A stretch of DNA of 64,000 nt from Syntrophobacter fumaroxidans MPOB (lineage in GTDB: Bacteria; Desulfobacterota; Syntrophobacteria; Syntrophobacterales; Syntrophobacteraceae), in NCBI RefSeq assembly GCF_000014965.1, contig NC_008554.1:4576001-4640000 (forward strand), given 5' to 3'. Positions 47,360-55,634 of this stretch are shown piece after piece. Position 1 is the stretch's first letter, and each line of letters opens with the position of its first letter. The translations under genes were made by a program, and so were the position numbers. Under the pieces are notes generated by a model. The model made no database searches, was not told the origin of the DNA, and saw only the letters and a list, made by a program, of their open reading frames with translations.

Positions 47360-47407
47360 AAACCCGTCTCTCTGGGGTCATTCTCCGGGGTGACGGGTTT
47401 TCTTTTT
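47360..47407 (+). terminator. Intrinsic terminator of ssrA
   Basis: AAACCCGTC (47360-47368) pairs with GACGGGTTT (47392-47400), followed by TCTTTTT. The inner part may pair further (GGGG with TCCCC-like segments). Confidence 0.8.
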
Positions 47408-47710
47408 CCCCTTGTTTCTAAAGGGTTTGCGCCCGTTTCACATCTTTCCAAGGCACCTCTCCGCACCATCGATTCTCCCCATCTTCCAGCCTTTCTTTCT
47501 CTGTTTGGCCCCTGATTCTCTGTTTTCTCCGGACCAAGTCCGAAGCTCGTCCGGAAAGCTACATCCTTGATTGATATGGGTTTGCGGCTGATTGCCATTT
47601 TGGGCGGTTGTCTTAGGTCATCGTTCGATGCCGCAACCGGACGTTTTTTTCGAAATCGCCCGCCTCGGCCATGAAAAGAAGCGCGGTCAACTCCGGCTTC
47701 CTGCCCCCTA
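47408..47710. other. Non-coding stretch between ssrA and the integrase operon
   Basis: I see no gene I can support. A 90-codon frame on the - strand (47326-47598) has no family resemblance and runs into the tmRNA acceptor stem. If the island integrated at ssrA, the left attachment junction should lie in or just after the tmRNA 3' end, but the matching right copy is outside the window. Confidence 0.5.
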
Positions 47711-47740
47711 AAGAAGAAAAGCCGACGCTGATGGTCGGCT
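47711..47740 (-). terminator. Terminator of the leftward recombinase operon
   Basis: On the - strand, AGCCGAC pairs with GTCGGCT (47734-47740 and 47720-47726) around a 7-base loop and is followed by TTTCTTCTTT. It lies 27 bases after the stop codon of the ParB-like gene. Confidence 0.75.
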
Positions 47741-47766
47741 CTCTGGGGCGGTCTCCGGTCCGGTCG

Positions 47767-48189
47767 TCAGTCGGTGGCGAAGCCGAACTGGCGGCGCTGC
47801 TCGGCCCAGTCCTCGGGAAAGGTCTGGGTCAGCTTGGCCAGCGATAACCCGTTTGGTTCCTCGCCGTTGATCAGGGCCTCGACGATGTCGGGGGCCAGGG
47901 TCGTTAGCTTGAGGATGCGGGCCACATACGAGCCATCGACGTCGAGGGTACGGGCAAGCTCGCTGATGGACTTGATCTGGCCGGATTCGAGGATGTCGGC
48001 CCAGGAAAAGGCCCTTCCCAGCGCCTGAAGGACGGCGGACTGCACCGGTTCCTGCGCTCCGGTGATTTCTCCATCCAGGGCCTGGGGAGCGATGACCGTC
48101 TTGCGGCCGCGCATGCGCCGGATCAGCATCGGGATGTGGATCTGCAGGTTGCCGTTGTCGGCAACGGTAATGGTCGGCTTCATTTTCAT
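47767..48189 (-). CDS. ParB/KorB-like helix-turn-helix protein
   Basis: The 140-residue protein carries SWADILESGQIKSISELARTLDVDGSYVARILKLTTLAPDIVEALI, a ParB-type helix-turn-helix (about residues 62-108), followed by EPNGLSLAKLTQTFPEDWAEQRR. The N-terminal ParB nuclease-like domain is absent. It starts inside the end of the recombinase gene (ATGA-type overlap), so it is translationally coupled and probably an accessory DNA-binding factor for recombination or regulation. The longer upstream frame lies in recombinase sequence and is not used. Confidence 0.75.
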   Translation of the reverse strand: MKMKPTITVADNGNLQIHIPMLIRRMRGRKTVIAPQALDGEITGAQEPVQSAVLQALGRAFSWADILESGQIKSISELARTLDVDGSYVARILKLTTLAPDIVEALINGEEPNGLSLAKLTQTFPEDWAEQRRQFGFATD

Positions 48190-49772
48190 CGGCTTGTCCT
48201 CCGTTCCGTGACTTCGCATGCCAGACCGGCCAGCTCGGCGATTAGCGTTGTCAGCCCGTTGGTGCGCAGCTCCATGTCGATTCCGGTCTCGCGGATCTCC
48301 ACCTTGTCCACCAGGAGGCGGATGAGGCGATTCCGCTCCACCGGGAAAAGGTCTTCCCAGAACCCCTCCACATTCTGGAAGGCCTCCGACACATCCTGTT
48401 CCGTGATGCTGTTCCCCTGGTAGGCTCTGCATCGCTCGCTCACATGGGTCAGTTGTTTTGAGAGCTCGACCGCCTGGCGGTTGACGGTCGTCAGCATCTC
48501 GGCCTTGCCCGGCTGATCGTTGCCGGGCTTCATCAGTTCAAGTGCCTGCTCTCGCGCCTGCGACAGCTCAATCTCGAGCTGGGCGTTCTGTTTGAACAGC
48601 CGCTCTCGCTCCGCCTGCTCGATGTCCCGGGCTGCGAAGTAGGTCTTGGCCACCAGCGTCGGTGTGCGGAACACGGCGCTCAACTGCTCGATTACCGCCT
48701 GCTCGATGTCCCCGGCGGGAATCCGCTTGAGCGGGCATCGGCTCACGGTCCGCTTGCTGTCCTTCTGGCAGATGTAATAGGTGTAGTGGCGGCCGTTCTT
48801 GCGGGCGTAGGTCGGTCCCATCGCGCATCCGCAGTGGCCGCAGCGGATGACGCCTTTCAGCGGGGCGACCATTTTGGTTCTGGCCATGGATACCTTGACC
48901 GGTTTGTTGTCCTCCAGGATGGCTTGCACCTTGTCCCAGGTCGCCCGGTCGATGATCCCTTCGTGCTCGCCGGGGTAACTGCGATCCTTGTGGGCGATCT
49001 CGCCGATATAGATTCGGTTGTTGAGCAGCCGGTAGATGTGGGCGGTGTTCCATTCGGAGCCATCGCGCACCTTTCCTTTCTTGGTGGTCCAGGCCTTGGT
49101 GCGGTATCCCTGTTCGTTCAATTCCTGGCCCAGCTTCTTGGCCGAGCCGATCTGGATGAACCGGCGGAAGATGTACTGCACCGTCCTGGCTTCATCTGGG
49201 TTGACCAGCAGCTTCTTGTTGTCCCTGTCGACGTCGTATCCGAGGATGGGTACGCCGCCGCAGTATTTCCCCCGGCGCTTGGCTGCCGCCACCTTGTCCC
49301 GGATGCGTTCGGCAATGACCTCCCGCTCGTACTGGGCGAAGGTGATCAGGATGCCGAGAAACATTCGGCCGGTGGGGTCGGTGGTGCTGAAGTGCTGGGT
49401 GACCGAAACGAAGCTGACGCCCTTTTCGTTGAAGAGGTCGATCATCTTCATGAAGTCCAGCAGCGAGCGGGACAGTCGGTCGACCTTGTAGACCACGATC
49501 ACATCAATCTTCCCGGCGTCGATGTCCGCCAGCAGTCGGCGCAGCCCCGGGCGCTCCATGTTCCCACCCGAGAAACCACCATCGTCGTAGCGATCCGGCA
49601 GAGCCGTCCAGCCACGCATTCTCTGGGCTTCGATATAGTGTTCCGCCGATTCCCGTTGCGCATCCAACGAGTTGAATTCCTGTTCGAGCCCTTCCTCGTG
49701 GCTCTTGCGGGTGTAGATGGCACAGCGCAGGGTCTTTTTCTTTCCCGGCGCGACATTGCTGTTATCAAGCAT
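48186..49772 (-). CDS. Large serine recombinase
   Basis: The 528-residue protein has a resolvase catalytic domain at about 16-160: nucleophile Ser24 in YTRKSHEEGLEQEFNSLDAQ, VVYKVDRLSRS, and the YEREVIAERIRD helix. A recombinase domain (about 180-280: GYDVDRDNKKLLVNPDEA, LLNNRIYIGEIAHKD) follows. A zinc ribbon (CGHCGCAMG, then YYICQ and SRCPLK) and a coiled-coil region (about 370-445) end the protein. Such enzymes integrate and excise prophages and integrative elements unidirectionally. GGGAGGG precedes the ATG at 49772. The position next to ssrA suggests it is this island's integrase. Confidence 0.92.
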   Translation of the reverse strand: MLDNSNVAPGKKKTLRCAIYTRKSHEEGLEQEFNSLDAQRESAEHYIEAQRMRGWTALPDRYDDGGFSGGNMERPGLRRLLADIDAGKIDVIVVYKVDRLSRSLLDFMKMIDLFNEKGVSFVSVTQHFSTTDPTGRMFLGILITFAQYEREVIAERIRDKVAAAKRRGKYCGGVPILGYDVDRDNKKLLVNPDEARTVQYIFRRFIQIGSAKKLGQELNEQGYRTKAWTTKKGKVRDGSEWNTAHIYRLLNNRIYIGEIAHKDRSYPGEHEGIIDRATWDKVQAILEDNKPVKVSMARTKMVAPLKGVIRCGHCGCAMGPTYARKNGRHYTYYICQKDSKRTVSRCPLKRIPAGDIEQAVIEQLSAVFRTPTLVAKTYFAARDIEQAERERLFKQNAQLEIELSQAREQALELMKPGNDQPGKAEMLTTVNRQAVELSKQLTHVSERCRAYQGNSITEQDVSEAFQNVEGFWEDLFPVERNRLIRLLVDKVEIRETGIDMELRTNGLTTLIAELAGLACEVTERRTSR

Positions 49773-50289
49773 CCGACCCTCCCTCGGCTTTTCTGCCGTA
49801 AACCTTCTTCAGTCCGAAAAAGACCTTGCCGTTCCAGCGCGTCCCGGTGATCTCCCTGGCCACCGCGCTGAGCGACCGGAAGGTGCGACCTTCGAACTCG
49901 TAGCCATCGGCAAGGACGATCACCTCATAGCGCCGGTCGTTCCAGACCCGCACCAGTCTGGTTCCAGGCAGGATCGCCTCGTTCGATTTCCGCCCCTCTG
50001 GGATGCGTCGATTGACAGTGGCGACCGGGTCCTCCTTGGCGGCCTGCTGGAGATGGACCTTGGCCTGCTCGGACAGCCCGCCGTAGAAAAGCTCCTGGAT
50101 GCGATAGGCCAGCCTCTTGATGAGGAATTGCTTCTTGTACTGGGGCGGCTCTTCACCGTAGAGGTCGAGCCATTTTTCCCGGAGCTGCTCCAGGGACATG
50201 GATTGCAGCAGGGCCATCTGCCGAAGAACCGAGTTTCGGGTTCGGTCCTGGTTCTTGCCGCCGGTGGCGGCGTTCTGTAACTCATTCAT
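49765..50289 (-). CDS. DUF2924 protein
   Basis: The 174-residue protein matches the DUF2924 pattern: SLEQLREKWLDLYGEEPPQYKKQFLIKRLAYRIQELFYGGL in the N-terminal half and LPGTRLVRVWNDRRYEVIVLADGYEFEGRTFRSLSAVAREITG in the C-terminal half. This family is regularly found beside large serine recombinases in prophages. Its function is unknown; help in recombination is inference. The ATG at 50289 follows AGGAG. Its end overlaps the recombinase start by 8 bases. Confidence 0.85.
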   Translation of the reverse strand: MNELQNAATGGKNQDRTRNSVLRQMALLQSMSLEQLREKWLDLYGEEPPQYKKQFLIKRLAYRIQELFYGGLSEQAKVHLQQAAKEDPVATVNRRIPEGRKSNEAILPGTRLVRVWNDRRYEVIVLADGYEFEGRTFRSLSAVAREITGTRWNGKVFFGLKKVYGRKAEGGSDA

Positions 50290-50323
50290 TTTCAACTCCT
50301 TATTTTGGTTTCCGGACGAGTTG

Positions 50324-50566
50324 TCATGAATGAATGCTCTGTTCCGGCAATGAATCAAGTCCTTCTCCGAGCACAGGGGAAGAATCTTTGAAAACATCTA
50401 ACTCATTGCCAACACATGCTTTTTTGGCCTTTCGGCGCAGGACCGCCGTGGCCAGAATGGAGGCGGCTGACTGGAGCCTCGCCTCACCCGACAGGCGGCC
50501 GGGTTTGCCGTTTTCGCCAAGGTCATCAAGCCCCGGCCCATCATTCATTTCCTGTACATCCAACAT
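50324..50566 (-). CDS. Small protein heading the recombinase operon
   Basis: The 80-residue protein (MLDVQEMNDGPGLDDLGENG start, central SAASILATAVLRRKAKKA) has GGAGG 7 bases before its ATG and lies 34 bases before the DUF2924 gene. It has no recognisable domain. The strong ribosome site and operon position support it. Confidence 0.6.
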   Translation of the reverse strand: MLDVQEMNDGPGLDDLGENGKPGRLSGEARLQSAASILATAVLRRKAKKACVGNELDVFKDSSPVLGEGLDSLPEQSIHS

Positions 50567-50784
50567 CGAACACCTCCGGTGGGACCGGGGGGCTGGATGG
50601 TGTGGATGCCAGAAAACGGTGGCGGTCGGGATGCGCGTTCGATGGCACCCACAACCGCCTCAGCTCCGCCTCTGGTCGGTTATCTGGTTTCTAACTGTTC
50701 GTCCGGTTTCAAACCGGCATTCTTCAATGCCTTACCTACCGAGGGGCTCGTGGAAGTGTCGGAAATCAGGTGTGAGATTATTTC

Positions 50785-50812
50785 TTGACCTGATATGCAT
50801 CAGGTTTATATT
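50785..50812 (+). promoter_or_regulatory. Promoter with palindromic operator of the LexA-like gene
   Basis: TTGACC (50785-50790) and TATATT (50807-50812) are 16 bases apart. CCTGAT-ATGC-ATCAGG (50789-50804), a perfect 6+6 inverted repeat, lies across the spacer. Binding by the LexA-like product would block this promoter, giving autoregulation. It is divergent from the recombinase operon. Confidence 0.72.
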
Positions 50813-50868
50813 ATTAGGGTTTGCTGGCGCATTGCGCCTTTTTGTCTTTCAACAGAAATGGAGACGCC

Positions 50869-51492
50869 ATGGGCAAAGCGAAGACGGATGAGATAACGCC
50901 GTTGCAGCGGAAAACGCTCGAAGCGATATGTCGTTTTGTCGATGCCAAGGGCTTCCCTCCAACGGTGAAGGAACTGAGCGAGATCTTTGAAATCAGCCCG
51001 GCGAGTGCCCATGACCGGATCAACCAACTGGTGCGCAAGGGATACCTGAAGAGAGAGGACGGGAAGTCTCGCGGCATTGCCGTCGCCCGCCGTCCCAGCG
51101 AGATGGCTGCCTCCCTGGTTTCAGTACCTGTTGTGGGTATGGTGGCCGCTGGCTGCCCCATCCTGGCGGAAGAGAACGTCACCGGCCAAGTACTGGTCGA
51201 ATCGGACGTCGTTCGTTCCGGTCAGCACTTCGCACTCCGTGCGGTGGGTGACAGCATGGTCGGTGCCGGTATCAACGATGGTGATTTGATCATCGTGCGG
51301 CAGCAGCCCATCGCCGAGGACGGAGACATCGTTGTCGCGCTTCTCAACAACGAGGCAACCGTCAAGCGGCTGAAAATCAAAGACGAGCTCATCGAATTGG
51401 TGCCCGAGAACCCGGAGGTACGAAAGATCCGGATCAGGCCGGAGGATGACCTTCGAGTTTTAGGCAAGGTCGTTGGATGGAAACGGAATTGA
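50869..51492 (+). CDS. lexA: LexA-like repressor
   Basis: The 207-residue protein has an N-terminal winged helix (PLQRKTLEAICRFVDAKGFPPTVKELSEIF, then SPASAHDRINQLVRKGYL), as in LexA. Its C-terminal S24 protease domain has cleavage bond Ala94-Gly95 (GMVAAGCPI), nucleophile Ser129 (VGDSM) and Lys166 (EATVKRL). RecA filaments would trigger self-cleavage after DNA damage. GGAGA precedes the ATG at 50869. It could be a mobile-element LexA paralogue and not the host's own; that fits its place on the ssrA island beside the integrase. Confidence 0.9.
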   Translation: MGKAKTDEITPLQRKTLEAICRFVDAKGFPPTVKELSEIFEISPASAHDRINQLVRKGYLKREDGKSRGIAVARRPSEMAASLVSVPVVGMVAAGCPILAEENVTGQVLVESDVVRSGQHFALRAVGDSMVGAGINDGDLIIVRQQPIAEDGDIVVALLNNEATVKRLKIKDELIELVPENPEVRKIRIRPEDDLRVLGKVVGWKRN

Positions 51493-51538
51493 TCGAGACA
51501 GACATGGAAGAGTAACGACAAAACGACAGGAGTAATTG

Positions 51539-52705
51539 ATGGCAACTTTTAACCTACGCCGCTTTTCGAAGCCGGAGATGCTCCGGCGAATCGACAGGAA
51601 GCATCTCATTGCCTTTCTGGAACCTCATGCCGCTTATTTTTCAGCTCGCGGCGTAGAGTTGCCACCAGTCCAGCAGGAAGATGGCCTGGACTACAACGCC
51701 CTCAGCCACCTTTTGCTGACGCCGGACAGTACGACCCCGGATGATCTGGCCGAGGCGCTGTTTTATGTGAATGAGGTTTCGACCCCCGAGGGTTTTGACT
51801 CCATTCAGGATGAGATCGCCGGAACGGACATCGACGTGGAAATTGGCGAGAACGCCGCCCCTGCAGACTTGGCGATCCAGGTTTGGATGGCTGACCGGGA
51901 AATCATCGAGAAGGTACACGCCGAGCAGTTCTTCATGAACGTCAGGTCCTTCGAGTATTTTAAGACCAAGAAAAACCCGCTGCCGGATTTCGTGCTGCCA
52001 TCCGAGGAAACCCTCGCGGCCCTCGAAGCCGATCTCGACGAATGGTTTTCCAAGAAGCGTCGGGGGAAGTATTCCAAGGTGTTCGTCTATCCCAAAGAGG
52101 GCCACACATGGTTCCTCGTACGCCATGGCAAGCCCTATGCCCGTGAGGCGGTCATTGAGGCCGGTGAGTCCACCAGCCAATACTTCCGTCCTGAAAAATT
52201 CGACGTGCTTGCCTACAACCCCGTGATCGGGGAAATCCGCATGAACGCTGAAACCAAGGGGGAGAAGGAGCTCTACCGCAAGAAATTCGGATTCCACCTG
52301 TTCGGAGACGAAGAGTTTTTCAACGAGCGCAGCCGATTTGACCTGGAACCTTTGCGGCAAATTGGTGAGGACGCGCTCCTATGTGACGACGTCGATGGCA
52401 TCGAGTATGTCAGGCTCAAGGAAGTTCAGGTCTTTTGGGGCGGCGCTCACAAGGACGTCGAAATCCGCAGGTCTGAAGACATTTTTGCATCCCTTCGTGA
52501 TCGAGGAGTTTCACTTCCGGGCGGAGGGAAAATCATCAAAGCAAGTTTTCAGATTAAGTTCGAGGGGTCCAAGACTCCAAGATCTGTGATTTTGAGTTCA
52601 GGCAACCGGGCGCAATTCAAACGTGATGGTGATGCCGAGATTATCGAGAGGTGGCTTGGACTCAGGGGTTTCATCGTCGGAGCCGGGGGCGTTTCGGATG
52701 AGTGA
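51539..52705 (+). CDS. Uncharacterised protein in the LexA operon, first of a pair
   Basis: The 388-residue protein starts MATFNLRRFSKPEMLRRID, with AGGAG 7 bases upstream. It is soluble and acidic, with no signal peptide or membrane helix. Motifs I can see but not name are VFVYPKEGHTWFLVRHGKPYAREA near 180 and SVILSSGNRAQFKRDGDAEIIERWLGLRGF at the end. It follows the LexA-like gene by 46 bases and overlaps the next gene by 8 bases, so both are probably part of the same regulated unit. Confidence 0.65.
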   Translation: MATFNLRRFSKPEMLRRIDRKHLIAFLEPHAAYFSARGVELPPVQQEDGLDYNALSHLLLTPDSTTPDDLAEALFYVNEVSTPEGFDSIQDEIAGTDIDVEIGENAAPADLAIQVWMADREIIEKVHAEQFFMNVRSFEYFKTKKNPLPDFVLPSEETLAALEADLDEWFSKKRRGKYSKVFVYPKEGHTWFLVRHGKPYAREAVIEAGESTSQYFRPEKFDVLAYNPVIGEIRMNAETKGEKELYRKKFGFHLFGDEEFFNERSRFDLEPLRQIGEDALLCDDVDGIEYVRLKEVQVFWGGAHKDVEIRRSEDIFASLRDRGVSLPGGGKIIKASFQIKFEGSKTPRSVILSSGNRAQFKRDGDAEIIERWLGLRGFIVGAGGVSDE

Positions 52706-53762
52706 TCCCGTCTGGGCATATCTGGAGAGATTGCCTGGAAAGTCGGCGGCGCTGTTCGATTGGGATAAGGCGCTCTCCGGTTGGGACCGATACCCGTTGT
52801 TTCGGGATCACTTCCTTCAACTGACCAAGAATCACGCGACCGCCGTGGATTGCCCAACGGAATGTGGCCTCGGATGCCCACGGAGTGTTGTCACCCATGT
52901 GAAGACCAACATCCGGGCCATCTGCAATGAAAAGGAATATCCAGCCGTCCAACTCACCACAAGGCAGACCCTGATCTACCGGCTCAAGCAGTCAGCCATC
53001 AATGGCGCTATCTGCGCGGCCTTGGGAATAGAACACCGAGAGTCGAAACTCGATGGACTGCCTCATACATGGAGACTGGGCGATTTCATACCCACGGCGG
53101 GGATGGACTTCCCGGTTGTTCTGACGATGCAGGACAGCATGGATGCGCTGGCAGAGGTCGTTCGATCATTATGTCTCTCGATCCCCAAGCCCTTTGTCCT
53201 GATCGCGCCCACGCGCCTTCATCTGAGTCCTGCAGTTGAAACACTGCTGGCGCAGAGAAGCAGCCCCTTCATTGCGCTGAACGAAGAGCTGCACCTGGGA
53301 GATGCACCACGGTTTATGACCCGTCGGGACAAGGCCGCAATATTCGCACCCCTTATCGGCCAGGTGCCTGAGCCGGATTCTGGCGGCACGGTGTTTTTTT
53401 CAACACCGCCGGGTACCACATGGGCGCAAATCAAGATTCAATTCCGTGATGGCCATACCGTCACAATATGGGCGGGAGATCAGAGCGGTCGATACACCTA
53501 TACGCAAATGGGAATGGCGAGCAGGAAGAATGGCAATCCTACCGAGCAATGGAAATTGCTTGAGGGGTTTGCCAACTCCCGTGGCGAGATCGACTGGCGC
53601 AGCCGATACGCGTCGGACAAACTGAAGAAACAGAAGCAAGAGTTGTCGAAGCACCTGCGGGAATTCTTCCGGCTCGATGACGATCCCATCGAATGGGTCA
53701 AGGATACCAAGACCTACCGGTGTAAGTTCCGCATCCTCCCGGAAGGTGCCGAGGTTTACTGA
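52698..53762 (+). CDS. Uncharacterised protein in the LexA operon, second of a pair
   Basis: The 354-residue protein has an N-terminal cysteine cluster CPTECGLGCPR near residue 53 that could hold metal. A helical centre (RQTLIYRLKQSAINGAICAALGIEHRESK) and a basic C-terminal part (SDKLKKQKQELSKHLREFFRLDDDP) follow. I recognise no family. Its ATG lies 8 bases inside the end of the first gene, so the two are translationally coupled and likely act together. A good terminator follows. Confidence 0.65.
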   Translation: MSDPVWAYLERLPGKSAALFDWDKALSGWDRYPLFRDHFLQLTKNHATAVDCPTECGLGCPRSVVTHVKTNIRAICNEKEYPAVQLTTRQTLIYRLKQSAINGAICAALGIEHRESKLDGLPHTWRLGDFIPTAGMDFPVVLTMQDSMDALAEVVRSLCLSIPKPFVLIAPTRLHLSPAVETLLAQRSSPFIALNEELHLGDAPRFMTRRDKAAIFAPLIGQVPEPDSGGTVFFSTPPGTTWAQIKIQFRDGHTVTIWAGDQSGRYTYTQMGMASRKNGNPTEQWKLLEGFANSRGEIDWRSRYASDKLKKQKQELSKHLREFFRLDDDPIEWVKDTKTYRCKFRILPEGAEVY

Positions 53763-53791
53763 CCACCCTTTTTTGCGCCCGACAAATCTAT

Positions 53792-53827
53792 AGCCCCGAT
53801 TCAGGATTCTGGATCGGGGCTTTTTGC
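53792..53827 (+). terminator. Intrinsic terminator after the LexA operon
   Basis: AGCCCCGAT (53792-53800) pairs with ATCGGGGCT (53813-53821), followed by TTTTG. A perfect 12-bp palindrome, GTGAAATTTCAC, lies a little downstream at 53846-53857; its role is unknown. Confidence 0.85.
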
Positions 53828-54084
53828 GTCTTGGAGGCCCGCTCGGTGAAATTTCACTGGGTCCGGGCAAAAAAAGTTAAAAAAGTTTTCCTCTGTAAAT
53901 CCACCACCAATCAGAGCCTTACGGGCTTTCCTCCTTCTTGAGCCAGGGCGTTTTTCGGGGTCGCAACGAAAATTCGCCAAAGCAGGGTGACAGGTCTGGT
54001 GAACACAAAAAGTTCACGACCGCTACCCGGGAAATTCATGCCGGACCTGTCTCCCGGTCGGTCCAGAAATGAAGGAGGTTCGGC

Positions 54085-54411
54085 ATGAACCAGACAAGCA
54101 AAGCACACCTCACCCCACCGAAGCGGCGACTCATCGAATTGATGCAGGACATCAACTTCGGCCGCATCTCCAACATTCCGGTCCGCGACGGCGAGCCGGA
54201 ACTCACCCCTGACACGGTCATCGAGCGCGAGATCAAGCTGGGCGGACAGAGCGGTCCCCGGCCCGAGCGCGACCAGGATGACTTCATCCTCAAGCAAGAG
54301 GTCGTAGCGCTGCTGGAGCACCTCGCGCAGATGGGCAGCGGAAAAGTCTGCCTGCTCGAGATCAAGCACGGTCTCCCGTTCCTGATGCGCATCGAGGAAC
54401 GGGCAGCCTGA
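54085..54411 (+). CDS. Small conserved-looking protein at the head of the replication module
   Basis: The 108-residue soluble protein (MNQTSKAHLTPPKRRLIELM) has GGAGG 7 bases before the ATG. DINFGRISNIPVRDGEPEL and VIEREIKLGGQ in the middle resemble short phage proteins that accompany replication genes, but I cannot name the family. Spacing suggests it leads a long rightward unit. Confidence 0.6.
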   Translation: MNQTSKAHLTPPKRRLIELMQDINFGRISNIPVRDGEPELTPDTVIEREIKLGGQSGPRPERDQDDFILKQEVVALLEHLAQMGSGKVCLLEIKHGLPFLMRIEERAA

Positions 54412-54606
54412 ACACGTAACGACCTGAACCCTTAGACACTGGACAACAAGCTGGACGCATGGCGGAGGCTGTTGTGGGTGTCGCCGAGCCGAATACGGCA
54501 ATTGGCGGCGTACCTGCGACCCCTTCGCCCACGCGACAGCTTTGTCCTGTGATCTGGCCCGTGCCGACACCCACGCGGACCTCCTCCTCGCTCCGAGGAG
54601 GCCCCG

Positions 54607-55191
54607 ATGGTTTCACAGAATTCTTACGACGGCATCGACAAGTATGCCGCCGACCTCATTCGGCACAAAGCACGTCAACTCGTAGGCAAGGCCGGATTCA
54701 CCGAGGACGACAGACCCGACCTCGAACAGGAACTGATGATCGATCTGCTGCAGCGGATGCGGCATTTCAATCCAGCCAAGGCCAAGAAGACCACCTTCAT
54801 GGCCCGAATCGTCGAACGTCACATCTCCACCATCCTGGAGGCCCGTTTCGCCCAATGCCGGGACTGGCGGCTCTGCCAAACCTCACTCAACGAACCCCTC
54901 GACAACGGCGAAGGCGACACCACCGAACGGATCGACTTCCTGGACAGCGAGGGCTCCCTGGGAAGCGGCACCCGCGAGACAAGGGAGCGTCTCGCCCATG
55001 AGATCCGCATGGATCTCGACCGGGCCATCGCCTCGCTACCGGAGGAGCTCCGGGATCTGTGCGTGCGCCTACACGACAGCACCATGGCCGAAATCGCCCG
55101 GGAAATGGGCATTCCCAGAACCACCCTCTACGACCGGCTGAGCAAGCTGCGGGAGGCGTTCATCGAGGCTGGCCTGACGGACTACCTGTGA
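54607..55191 (+). CDS. Sigma-70-like RNA polymerase sigma factor
   Basis: The 194-residue protein has a region 2-like part (ADLIRHKARQLVGKAGFTEDDRPDLEQELMIDLLQRMRHFNPAKAKKTTFMARIVERHIS) and a region 4-like helix-turn-helix at the end (SLPEELRDLCVRLHDSTMAEIAREMGIPRTTLYDRLSKLREAF). It may direct transcription of element genes or act as a DNA-binding regulator. GGAGG precedes the ATG. It sits between two small unknown genes in the phage-like module. Confidence 0.75.
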   Translation: MVSQNSYDGIDKYAADLIRHKARQLVGKAGFTEDDRPDLEQELMIDLLQRMRHFNPAKAKKTTFMARIVERHISTILEARFAQCRDWRLCQTSLNEPLDNGEGDTTERIDFLDSEGSLGSGTRETRERLAHEIRMDLDRAIASLPEELRDLCVRLHDSTMAEIAREMGIPRTTLYDRLSKLREAFIEAGLTDYL

Positions 55192-55295
55192 TCTCCGACG
55201 CATCGACTCCGGCTCCGGTAAGTAAGCACCGTGCCGCATGGTGCGGCTATCCGGGGCCTCGGAAATCAGAACCTGAACAAAAGAGGAGTTCAACC

Positions 55296-55634
55296 ATGAC
55301 TCACGACACCTACAAGTACCGTTTTGACGAGTCGGTCCCGGCCCAGGAACTGGAAGACACTTTCATGCTGGCGATGCTGGCTGTCGAAAGCCTGCATGGC
55401 AGTTCCCGTGTGCGGATGGAGAGCCGGTTCAATCTGGACAAGGCCCGACGCACCTGCGTGATCGACGCCTCCACCGATGTCGGCAGCGACCTCGCCCGCA
55501 TCTTCACCGGCTTCGCCACCAAGGAATACGGCGAACGCTCGGTCCTGATCGAACGTACCCAGCCGTCGGGTTGCGCCTGTGCCTCAAAGCATCGCGCAGC
55601 GCCCGCCGCTGCCGAAGCGGGGGTGGCGGTATGA
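55296..55634 (+). CDS. Small protein of the replication module
   Basis: The 112-residue protein (MTHDTYKYRFDESVPAQELE) has GAGGAG before the ATG and overlaps the next start by 4 bases (ATGA). It contains FMLAMLAVESLHGSSRVRMES and RTCVIDASTDVGSDLARIFTGF, with a Cys- and Ala-rich tail. No family is recognised. Coupling to the nuclease gene suggests a shared task. Confidence 0.6.
   Translation: MTHDTYKYRFDESVPAQELEDTFMLAMLAVESLHGSSRVRMESRFNLDKARRTCVIDASTDVGSDLARIFTGFATKEYGERSVLIERTQPSGCACASKHRAAPAAAEAGVAV

Noticed and set aside
47326-47598. 90-codon leftward frame after ssrA
   Set aside because: It runs into the tmRNA acceptor stem and terminator, has no supporting ribosome site and no recognisable sequence.
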